Source of the DNA: Candidatus Latescibacterota bacterium
GTDB lineage: Bacteria; Latescibacterota; MVCY01
DNA: 8,973 nt
Direction: 5' to 3'
NCBI GenBank assembly: GCA_030608245.1
Contig: JAUWEO010000058.1
Span: 1-8,973 of the forward strand
Shown here piece after piece: positions 1 to 6,388 of this stretch. Below the pieces are notes generated by a model. That model worked only from the letters and a program-made list of their open reading frames with translations. It made no database searches and was not told the origin of the DNA. The stretch's first letter is position 1, and each line of letters starts with the position of its first letter. Position numbers and translations under genes: made by a program.

Positions 1-159
1 AGCTCCGTTGTTCAATATTAGATCCTCTGCTGTTTGATCCAACTCTTTAGTAGTTATCCCCGGCTGTATCAGATCTCTCAAGGTGACAAGGACATCGGCG
101 ACGATTCGATTGCTCTGCCGGAGAAGCTCTATCTCCCGGGGTGTTTTCAAGATGATCAT
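1..159 (-). CDS. map: Methionine aminopeptidase, type I (N-terminal 53 codons only)
   Basis: The reverse strand from 159 to 1 encodes a 53-residue N-terminus beginning MIILKTPREIELLRQSNRIV and containing the downstream stretch IQPGITTKELD. This matches the N-terminal helices of type I methionine aminopeptidase (E. coli Map: IKTPEDIEKMR, then VKPGVSTGELD). The enzyme is cytosolic and removes the initiator methionine from nascent proteins using two metal ions. The metal ligands lie beyond residue 53 and are therefore off the window, so catalysis cannot be checked. The start is fixed: an in-frame TAG sits directly before the ATG, and a weak AGGG (166-169) lies 6 nt upstream. The gene has its own consensus promoter at 253-281 and follows the terminator of the large secreted-protein gene, so it probably opens a separate transcription unit. 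In many bacteria map sits beside adk or infA in the ribosomal-protein cluster. That is not visible here. Confidence 0.93.
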   Translation of the reverse strand, partial: MIILKTPREIELLRQSNRIVADVLVTLRDLIQPGITTKELDQTAEDLILNNGA

Positions 160-252
160 CTAAGGCCCTATGGTTGTCTGCGGTGCTGAAGACGTAAATG
201 AAGAGAATGTAAAGCTTCCTCCTGAGTCGTAGCTGGAGCAGTGCAAGGGGTA
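160..252 (-). other. 5' leader of map with an unused Shine-Dalgarno
   Basis: About 85-90 nt separate the predicted transcription start (near 244-247) from the map ATG. The leader contains a perfect AGGAGG (complement of 218-223) with no ATG, GTG or TTG within reach downstream. The only ribosome binding site placed for map is the weak AGGG at 166-169. I see no recognisable riboswitch class. The unused site could be chance, a remnant of an earlier start, or a ribosome standby site. These are possibilities only. Confidence 0.4.
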
Positions 253-281
253 ATTATACCACAGGTATTGAGTTTTGTCAA
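253..281 (-). promoter_or_regulatory. Consensus sigma70-type promoter for map
   Basis: On the minus strand TTGACA (276-281) is followed by a 17-nt spacer (259-275) and TATAAT (253-258). This matches the housekeeping sigma consensus at 12 of 12 positions with optimal spacing. It lies just downstream of the terminator at 301-341 and points at map. Transcription should start near 244-247. No operator-like palindrome overlaps the boxes, which fits constitutive expression of an essential gene. Confidence 0.9.
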
Positions 282-300
282 GGGAAACTTCGATTCTGGC

Positions 301-341
301 AAAAGAAAAGGCGCTGCCAAAATCAAGATCGACAGCGCCTT
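301..341 (-). terminator. Intrinsic terminator of the large secreted-protein gene
   Basis: The minus strand forms a perfect 9-bp stem, AAGGCGCTG (333-341) with CAGCGCCTT (308-316), with a 16-nt loop, followed by a T-rich run reading TTTTCTTTT. It lies 57 nt after the stop codon at 398-400 and separates this gene from the map promoter. Almost the same hairpin, including the loop, recurs at 6512-6551. Confidence 0.9.
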
Positions 342-374
342 GATCAGTTGTCCCTTATGCTGAGAATATATCCC

Positions 375-387
375 ACCCGGTTTGGGT
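375..387 (-). other. Small post-stop hairpin, copy A
   Basis: Ten nucleotides after the stop codon the transcript can fold ACCC-(5 nt)-GGGT. The equivalent element in copy B (6585-6598) folds with a longer 5-bp stem. It is too short to terminate by itself and has no T-run. It may protect the 3' end or be incidental. Confidence 0.35.
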
Positions 388-397
388 AACAAGAGAC

Positions 398-3300
398 CTA
401 CTTCAAAAGTAACAGCTTGTGAACGTTGGAGAACTCACCAGCGGAAATGTGATAAAAGTATATTCCACTGGCCACCGCTCTGCCGGAGCTATCCCGGCCA
501 TCCCACCTCACAGAATACCAGCCGGCAGGTTTATTTTCTTTTGCCAGTGTTCTGATCAACTGGCCGGAGAGGTTGTAGACCTTGAGGGTCACCAACGCCG
601 GTTGTGCCAACTGATAGTTGATACAGGTGGCTGCGTTGAAGGGATTGGGATAGTTCTGGGCAAGTCGGTTCTGCCCTGGCACAAGCTGTATCTGTTTGGT
701 CAGATTCTCTGCAGAGACGGAATTCGGGCGCAACTGGGCATCGAAGAACTCTACCCCAGAGAGGCTGATAGGCATTGAAGAGCCGGAAAGCCTGCCCCGG
801 GTTCGGAAACTCAAAGTGGCTAGCAGTCCATCGCCCTGAGCAGACTTAGACTCCACCAGGGCATTGGCAATCCACACCTGGCCAGGTCTGTCTGGGTTGG
901 AGACCACCAATAACAGAGGCGTGGAACCGCCCAGTCTATTCAGGAGGTTCTCCTTGCCCGCAGTGGCACCCAGAAACTCCAAGCTCTGGGAATCATAATC
1001 GAGGGTTAGGCCGTAGCCCTGCAGCTCGGTGGCATTCTCAACAGAGAGCTCGACGGTAAACTCTCTGGCTCCGGACGACAGGGGAGTTGCCCTGGTGTGA
1101 ACTGACACGCTTATCTCGGCATTCTGATTCTTGCCTACAGGTGTAAGCCCTGCCACTCTCTTGGCTGCCCCGCTTGTCTTGCCGAACTGGGCGACAAATA
1201 TGCCGAAATCGCCTGTCCACACCCTGCCGTCTCCATCCAGGTCATAGATAGGATCGAAGCCCTCGTCACCTTGTTGCCGGCCAAACTGAGTTACAAACAT
1301 CACGAAATCCTCGGTCCAGACCCGGCCGTCTGAGTTGAAGTCGCCGCGGAGGATGACACGGACCTCAGCCTGCCCCTGGAGCTGGGTTTCGGGGTCTTCT
1401 GCCGAGACGAGGTACGTACCTGCGCTGTCCCCCGCCGTGTAAAGGCCAGCCTGGGTGATCGTGCCGCCGGTGGCACTCCAGACAGGGTCAAATTCCAGAG
1501 GATTTCCCAGGCTATCCCACTCTTGCGCGGTGAACCACTGTGTCTGGCCAGGACTCAACAGGACGGAATCAGGGGAGACCGCGATATGAGCCGGTGCCGG
1601 TATCACAGCGGTAACCATCAAAGTATCCGAATCCATCACAGAGGGATCAGGCTGTGAGGCGGCGGTGAGGGTAACTTTGTTGACTGTCCCCTCAGGGGTA
1701 TCGGAAGGGATAGAAACACTAATGGCCAGGGTAGTATCCCCCTCTGCATCGAGGTCCACTACAAAGGAGGTGGGATCCAGATCCCATCCCAGAGAGTTGG
1801 CGACACTCACGTCAAAAGTTTCAGCAGCTTGGGCCCAGCTTCTAATGCTGAACCACACCGAATCGGTTTTCCCGGGCATGCTGCCAATGTCTTCACCGGC
1901 TGTCACAACGAGGAGAACAGAGCTTGTCAGCCAATTGTCATAGTCCACATTTCCGCTGATTTCATCGCCAGCGCCGGGACCAACGCCGCCCGGGCCGCTG
2001 GGGTCACCCCACCAGTTTCCCTGTGCAACGATAGTAGCTGTTGGATCGATGTTGTTCAGCCCAAAGCCACTGTTATTAAAGATGTTATTATTGCGTATAA
2101 CAGGATTAGAACTATTCTCGCATTTGATTCCATCTTGCTCATCGTTTGTTATTTTATTATTGACTATGTATCCGTTCGAGTTGTCTAAATGAATACCTGT
2201 TCCGCATTTGTTTGAAAATAGATAGTTGCTGGAGATTTCGTTATTATCAGATTCAATTTCCTTAATTCCTGAACAGTTATATTTTAAAGTATTAGAGATG
2301 ATAATATTTTTGCCTGATCTGAAAATATAAATACCACTCTTTGTGTGCTCGTTTATTTTATTACGTCTAATTATATTATCATCAGATTTCTCTAAATAAA
2401 TACCGTCCCCTTTATTATTAATAATCTTATTATTATCAATTATGTTATTTTTGGACTGGACTACTAATTTTATTCCCTCTGTTTTGTTGAATCCGATGAG
2501 ATTATCTGCAATAATATTTTTAGTTGCTGCCAAGAGACTTATGCCAACTCTATTTGCCATCGGAAACGCACCAAACTCACCAATACCAATATGATTACTT
2601 AAGATACGATTCGCCTGTGAAAATGAAACAATTATACCATTAACGCGATTACCAGAAATTATGTTGTTTTCTATTTTGTTTCTTGCTCCTCCGGAAATAT
2701 CAACTCCATTGTTCATATTTGGTATCGTTTCTTTACCATCTTTATCGGTACCAATTAAATTATTTATTATTTCATTTTCATTTCCTCCTTGCGTAATAAA
2801 CACACCATTTTCATAATTCCCTGAGATTAGGTTGTTTTCTATTTTGTTTTTTTCTCCAAATTCAATATAAATACCATCACTATTTGGTTTAGCTTCTTTA
2901 CCTTCTTTATCTGTACCGATATAGTTAGCGCTGATTATATTTTCATTTCCTACAACAATTTGTACACCACTACCACCATTCCCAGAGATTGTATTATTTT
3001 CTATTTCATTTTTATGAGAACTCTGTATATAAATGCCTGCATGCTGAGTGGTTTCTGATATTGTATTTCCTTCTATTTTATTTAAGCTGCTTCCTATAAT
3101 CCAAACACCGTTTATTTTATTATTAGAAATCGAGTTATCATAAACTTCACAATATTTTGTTCCTTCTCCTAGAACAATACCATAATCGTTATCCAGAATT
3201 TTATTGCCATCGATAAGACAGTTACTGGCATCGATATAAATTCCAGCCGTATAATATGATTCTGGAAATTGTACAACCATATGAGCGCCCTCAATTGTAA

Positions 3301-6160
3301 ATCCTTTTATTGTAATTTTATCTTTTTTTAAATGGAACATATGATCAGTAAAAATTGCTCGGTGCCCAATAACAAAAGTTACATCAGGACCTTCCATTGA
3401 TCTGATAGTAAGTGACTTTGTTACATCAATATTTCTAGTAACCGCAGGATAATAATTTCCAGGACATACTTCTATGGTATCCCCATCTTTTGTATTTTCA
3501 TCATCTATTGCCTGTTGAATAGTGGCAAAACCCTCCCCTGTATTTAAATTCCAGACAGGCGCTATAATTATAGATTCACTGATAATTATCTCAGCAGGTA
3601 ATTTCTCATAATTAGGATAAATGAGAGGCCAGGCACTAACCCATGGTGCTTTGGTTTCTACATAGAAGCTTTTCGCTGAATCTGATGGTTCAAAATTTAT
3701 CTGGTCTAAAAACTCATAAACCAGATGCAAGATAATACATTTACCTTTCGAGATTTGCTGGTTCACGTTAAAGGTTATGTCGCCATCGTCAAAGACATAA
3801 GTATCTTTATCAAGCAGTGTACCATCTTTATATAGCCTGACTTCCTTAATATCTTCTTCTTCATTACCTGTACCTGAAGCCTTAAAGCTCATGCTTGCGA
3901 CTTGCCAATCATCCTCCTGGTTAACACAGAGAGCAAGGGTAAAGAGGCTAAAGACTTTATCTGTATCATTAGGACAGAAGTGCCTCTCATCTGAAGCTCC
4001 AGCCAGGGTTAAAGAAGGCTTAACAAAATTGGCAACAGCCTCGGAACAATTTGGGTCTACTCCACTCATTGTAGCCATAGCTTCTTTACTTGTACCAATT
4101 GCAGCGCCACTCCACTCTCTAAAGTTCCAGGGATCTACTTCAGTCGCGGTTACTTTCACCTGTGAACCACAAACTCCTTGAGTTCGTTCAGCCTCTGCTG
4201 TGCAGCCAGCAGCAGCTGCTTCAGGGGGCTTGACGTTCGTTTCGAGGCAGCATATCTTTGACGGGGGGGTCCTGATGAGCCTCTGGGTGTCTACCCCGTA
4301 GCCCTTGGCGGCGCTATAGATATATGTGGCCTCAGTACTCGGGCGGTGGATTGTGGCGTGATAGGCTTCGCCGGAACACTGTGGGCCAGAGGAGAAAGTG
4401 CCGTCCGAATAGGTGTAGGTATGGGTGCCACTGCTTGCGCTGATAGCGGCGAAGACGGTGCCATCATGCACCTCTACATCCCCAATCCTCCCTGACTCGC
4501 CGTCAGTCTGCGCTGCCTTGGTAGGGCTTGAGGGATCGGAGACATCAAACGCCTCGAGGCAAAACTGGTAGTCAGGCTGCTCCCCGGTGTTGCTCCCAAC
4601 AAAGGCGGTGTTTCCAGAGACCCAGACGCAGGTGGGTCTGCCCGCGGTTTGTGCGGAGCTCAACTCTGTCGGAACCGCGGGGTTGGACACATCAATGGCG
4701 TGGAGGCCCTGGTTATCCACAACATAGGCAATAGTGCTGCCCGCCTGAACGAAGATGTCTGTACCCTGGTCAGCCGGAAACTCACCGACCTTGCTGGGCC
4801 TTGAGGGGGGAGAGACATCAATTATCTCCACCTTATCGGAGAGAACGAGGTAGGCGTAGTTGCCCAGGACGAATACTTTTCGCCAACCCCCTACTTCGTA
4901 GACCCCTTCCTGGGTCAAGTTACTGGGGTCGGAGACATTAATGATGTACAGGTCGTCCGCAAGAGCATAGGCATAGTTGCCCTGAACAAACAGACTATTA
5001 GCATACCACTGGTCATAGGAACCCACCGGTGTGGGATTCTCCGGGTCTGCCACGCTATAGACCCAGAGCCGATCGAAGGAGCTGAGGTAGAGATGGTTGC
5101 CGGAGGCATAGAGGCTTAGAATCGCTGCTGGCACTTCATATTGGTTGGTTACACTGGGATTGGCCGGGTCGGAGAGGTCGATCACCTGGAAGCCGACATC
5201 GCTACCACAGGCGACATAGGCGTGGGGATAAATAAGCTGAATGACACGTGCGTTGACGTCCTGCAGCACCTTCACCTCGATGGGGGTTTCGGGGTCGGAG
5301 GCCTCAAGTATGATCAGTCCATTGAAGCTTCCGACGATGTAGATATAGGTGGAACCGCCATGCGCGCAAACATCGTAGGCGTTCTTGGAGCCAGCGCCAT
5401 AGGAGCCTTTTACCGTGGGGCTGGCCGGATCGGAGATGTCAACGATTTGTACGCCTTTCTGCCATCCGTTGGCCACATAGGCGTAATCTCCCAGGACGAA
5501 GACCCGGCTAGATCCATCTACTTGACAAGAGCCGAGTCCCGTGGGATTTGTCGGGTCAGTGATATCTATCACCCATAGCTTGCCACTTTGCTCCACGTAT
5601 TCAAGGACATAGGCATAGTTGCCCAGGAAAAAGACATCTCTTGCGTCTATCTCGAAGGAGCCAACCTCGGTGGGGGAGGAAGGGTCAGAGACATCAACCA
5701 CTTTCAAACCGTCCGCGCCGGCCGCCAGATAGGCGTAGTTGCCGGAGACATAAATGCCCCGGGTCCAAATTTGGCCAGTTGTCGGCCAGGAGCCGATGAT
5801 GGAGGGGTTGAGCGGGTCAGAGGTATCCACGATCTGGAGACCTGCATCACCATCTGCGATGCAGGCATAGTTGCCGCTGATGAAAATATCGAGCGGCCTC
5901 TCAGGCAGGCTCAGGGAAGCCACCTGCTCGGGCTGCGCGCCGGAGAGGTCAAGGACTGAGACAGAGGGACCCATTCCAAGGTAGGCGTAGTTCCCCTGTA
6001 CGGCCACACAATCGTGCCAGCCGCCGAAATGGGCTATCTGCTCGATAGTTGCCTCCTCCTGGGCCTGGGCAATCCCTAAAGATACAGAACCGCTCAGGAT
6101 GACGGCCAGCGTTACGAGGATCCCCAGCCTCGCTGCCGAGATTTCAAATTTGAGATTCAT
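398..6160 (-). CDS. Giant T9SS-secreted protein: LVIVD propeller, beta-helix, dockerin, cohesin
   Basis: A secreted multidomain protein of about 1,920 residues, likely an adhesin or structural surface protein; no enzyme active site is assignable. The start at 6158-6160 is chosen because a perfect AGGAGG (6167-6172) lies 6 nt upstream; an in-frame ATG at 6185-6187 would add nine residues. Domains by residue: signal peptide 1-33 (cleavage after AQA); LVIVD-type propeller repeats about 56-630; InlB-like domain 638-714 and an unrecognised beta domain 715-850, together holding eight cysteines; right-handed parallel beta-helix about 875-1385, rich in NNxISGN turns and ending in an NWWGDPSGPGG cap; NEW3-like Ig 1416-1520; BIG2-like Ig 1524-1603; dockerin 1605-1661 with two intact calcium loops (D1607/N1609/D1611/D1618 and D1640/D1642/D1644/D1651); cohesin-like 1681-1821; T9SS sorting domain 1833-1920 with YPNPFN at 1837-1842. 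The T9SS tail would direct passage through the outer membrane. The beta-helix DNA is far richer in AT than the flanks. It has its own promoter (6360-6388) and terminator (301-341). Confidence 0.93.
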   Translation of the reverse strand: MNLKFEISAARLGILVTLAVILSGSVSLGIAQAQEEATIEQIAHFGGWHDCVAVQGNYAYLGMGPSVSVLDLSGAQPEQVASLSLPERPLDIFISGNYACIADGDAGLQIVDTSDPLNPSIIGSWPTTGQIWTRGIYVSGNYAYLAAGADGLKVVDVSDPSSPTEVGSFEIDARDVFFLGNYAYVLEYVEQSGKLWVIDITDPTNPTGLGSCQVDGSSRVFVLGDYAYVANGWQKGVQIVDISDPASPTVKGSYGAGSKNAYDVCAHGGSTYIYIVGSFNGLIILEASDPETPIEVKVLQDVNARVIQLIYPHAYVACGSDVGFQVIDLSDPANPSVTNQYEVPAAILSLYASGNHLYLSSFDRLWVYSVADPENPTPVGSYDQWYANSLFVQGNYAYALADDLYIINVSDPSNLTQEGVYEVGGWRKVFVLGNYAYLVLSDKVEIIDVSPPSRPSKVGEFPADQGTDIFVQAGSTIAYVVDNQGLHAIDVSNPAVPTELSSAQTAGRPTCVWVSGNTAFVGSNTGEQPDYQFCLEAFDVSDPSSPTKAAQTDGESGRIGDVEVHDGTVFAAISASSGTHTYTYSDGTFSSGPQCSGEAYHATIHRPSTEATYIYSAAKGYGVDTQRLIRTPPSKICCLETNVKPPEAAAAGCTAEAERTQGVCGSQVKVTATEVDPWNFREWSGAAIGTSKEAMATMSGVDPNCSEAVANFVKPSLTLAGASDERHFCPNDTDKVFSLFTLALCVNQEDDWQVASMSFKASGTGNEEEDIKEVRLYKDGTLLDKDTYVFDDGDITFNVNQQISKGKCIILHLVYEFLDQINFEPSDSAKSFYVETKAPWVSAWPLIYPNYEKLPAEIIISESIIIAPVWNLNTGEGFATIQQAIDDENTKDGDTIEVCPGNYYPAVTRNIDVTKSLTIRSMEGPDVTFVIGHRAIFTDHMFHLKKDKITIKGFTIEGAHMVVQFPESYYTAGIYIDASNCLIDGNKILDNDYGIVLGEGTKYCEVYDNSISNNKINGVWIIGSSLNKIEGNTISETTQHAGIYIQSSHKNEIENNTISGNGGSGVQIVVGNENIISANYIGTDKEGKEAKPNSDGIYIEFGEKNKIENNLISGNYENGVFITQGGNENEIINNLIGTDKDGKETIPNMNNGVDISGGARNKIENNIISGNRVNGIIVSFSQANRILSNHIGIGEFGAFPMANRVGISLLAATKNIIADNLIGFNKTEGIKLVVQSKNNIIDNNKIINNKGDGIYLEKSDDNIIRRNKINEHTKSGIYIFRSGKNIIISNTLKYNCSGIKEIESDNNEISSNYLFSNKCGTGIHLDNSNGYIVNNKITNDEQDGIKCENSSNPVIRNNNIFNNSGFGLNNIDPTATIVAQGNWWGDPSGPGGVGPGAGDEISGNVDYDNWLTSSVLLVVTAGEDIGSMPGKTDSVWFSIRSWAQAAETFDVSVANSLGWDLDPTSFVVDLDAEGDTTLAISVSIPSDTPEGTVNKVTLTAASQPDPSVMDSDTLMVTAVIPAPAHIAVSPDSVLLSPGQTQWFTAQEWDSLGNPLEFDPVWSATGGTITQAGLYTAGDSAGTYLVSAEDPETQLQGQAEVRVILRGDFNSDGRVWTEDFVMFVTQFGRQQGDEGFDPIYDLDGDGRVWTGDFGIFVAQFGKTSGAAKRVAGLTPVGKNQNAEISVSVHTRATPLSSGAREFTVELSVENATELQGYGLTLDYDSQSLEFLGATAGKENLLNRLGGSTPLLLVVSNPDRPGQVWIANALVESKSAQGDGLLATLSFRTRGRLSGSSMPISLSGVEFFDAQLRPNSVSAENLTKQIQLVPGQNRLAQNYPNPFNAATCINYQLAQPALVTLKVYNLSGQLIRTLAKENKPAGWYSVRWDGRDSSGRAVASGIYFYHISAGEFSNVHKLLLLK
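2060..3740 (-). other. AT-rich island encoding the beta-helix
   Basis: Hand counts over 60-base lines give about 25% GC at 2401-2460 and 32% at 2881-2940, against 52% at 1261-1320 and 62% at 5701-5760. Third positions shift too: AAT, ATA and AAA dominate here, while GAC, ATC and GTG are common in the propeller. The change at about 2060 is abrupt. The change at the right side is gradual, reaching flank values only by about 4200. Confidence 0.8.
2438..2941 (-). repeat. Three tandem 55-residue beta-helix units with IGTD loops
   Basis: Within the beta-helix a unit recurs with an exact 55-residue (165-bp) period. IGTDKEGKE starts at residue 1081, IGTDKDGKE at 1136, and a decayed IGIGEFGAF at 1191. 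Each is followed by a GVxI or GIxI strand and an NKIENNxISGN-type turn (the third copy reads NIIADNLIGF). Fifty-five residues fit two helical coils plus a protruding loop. The IGTD...PN loop recurs in known bacterial right-handed beta-helix proteins. Confidence 0.75.
4463..5995 (-). repeat. Twelve LVIVD-type repeats (about 126 bp each)
   Basis: The coding strand repeats a unit of about 42 residues of the form GNYAYL-x-GLxVVDVSDPSSPTEVGS-x-DVFVS. Repeats begin near residues 56, 96, 140, 180, 224 and so on; the repeated GNYAY codons are visible as recurrent gcgtagttgcc-like strings on the plus strand. Twelve are readily recognised, and two degenerate ones seem to follow (to about 4268). The motif corresponds to the LVIVD beta-propeller repeat family. 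Confidence 0.85.
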
Positions 6161-6166
6161 TGGATT

Positions 6167-6172
6167 CCTCCT
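6167..6172 (-). promoter_or_regulatory. Perfect ribosome binding site that decides the start
   Basis: AGGAGG on the minus strand, within AAAAGGAGG, sits 6 nt before the ATG at 6158-6160. The upstream in-frame ATG (6185-6187) has no comparable site before it, and starting there would bury this sequence inside the coding region. It also makes the signal peptide begin in the normal way (MNLKFEISAARLGIL). Confidence 0.88.
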
Positions 6173-6196
6173 TTTGTTCTTGCTCATCAGTAGTTG

Positions 6197-6220
6197 GTCA
6201 TCGCTCTTTATAGAGATGAC
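6197..6220 (-). promoter_or_regulatory. Leader hairpin upstream of the ribosome binding site
   Basis: The transcript can fold GTCAT-CTCT-ATAA-AGAG-(CG)-ATGAC: a 9-bp stem with a 2-nt bulge and a 4-nt loop. It ends about 25 nt before AGGAGG and does not cover it. It could stabilise the leader RNA or hold the binding site open. There is no T-run, so it is not a terminator. Confidence 0.4.
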
Positions 6221-6359
6221 TATGATCTTTAAGGTTGCGCGTTTCAGACAAAAGCCATCACTGGAAAAATCAAAAGGTCCCTAAAGAGACTGAACCTAAT
6301 GACTTTAGTTGCTTTGTGATTTCCCCACTGTCCCCTTGAGAGCGGCCTTGTAATCTAAA

Positions 6360-6388
6360 ATCATAATACAAATCAAAAAAGATGTCAA
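6360..6388 (-). promoter_or_regulatory. Sigma70-type promoter of the large secreted-protein gene
   Basis: Minus-strand TTGACA (6383-6388), a 17-nt spacer containing a T6 run (6366-6382), and TATGAT (6360-6365) match the consensus at 11 of 12 positions. It lies between the upstream gene's terminator and this gene, so the two large genes are probably transcribed separately. Predicted transcription start is near 6353. Confidence 0.85.

Larger units (their letters stand above)
301..658 (-). repeat. Copy A of duplicated cassette: T9SS tail, stop, hairpin, terminator
   Basis: This 358-bp stretch aligns with 6511-6866. By hand count the coding part (401-658) matches at 211 of 258 bases (82%) with no gaps. 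The noncoding part (301-397) matches at about 85 of 94 aligned bases (90%), with two small indels. Similarity stops at the end of the terminator T-run on one side and within about two codons of the YPNPFN motif on the other. Confidence 0.9.
6161..6359 (-). other. Long 5' leader of the large secreted-protein gene
   Basis: About 190 nt lie between the predicted transcription start (near 6353) and the ATG at 6160. The leader contains the hairpin at 6197-6220 and the AGGAGG at 6167-6172. I compared it by eye with common riboswitch cores, including the GEMM cyclic-di-GMP class, and recognised none. No convincing small ORF is seen. Confidence 0.45.

Noticed and set aside
316..348. Alternative pairing of ATCAAG with CTTGAT as an antiterminator in copy A
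   Set aside because: In copy B a substitution breaks this to four pairs, so the fold is not kept. The pairing is short and probably incidental.
168..392. 74-codon minus-strand frame between the large gene and map
   Set aside because: It begins at a TTG and runs through both the terminator stem and the map promoter. Its sequence is explained by those signals and has no recognisable domain.
419..778. Plus-strand 119-codon frame opposite the T9SS tail, with a similar one at 6627-6893
   Set aside because: The matching frame in both copies follows from the duplicated tail DNA. No independent support was seen.
2400..3100. AT-rich repetitive DNA considered as an origin or CRISPR-like array
   Set aside because: The periodicity is codon-based, encodes beta-helix coils in one uninterrupted frame, and the units are not identical repeats with unique spacers.
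5141..5959. Plus-strand frames of 145 and 123 codons opposite the propeller
   Set aside because: They lie antisense to a strongly supported repeat protein. Their repetitive translation mirrors the LVIVD codons, and no ribosome binding site or domain supports them.
6099..6284. Plus-strand 61-codon frame over the start of the large gene
   Set aside because: It overlaps the signal-peptide codons antisense. Its hydrophobic stretch is the complement of the signal peptide and leader.
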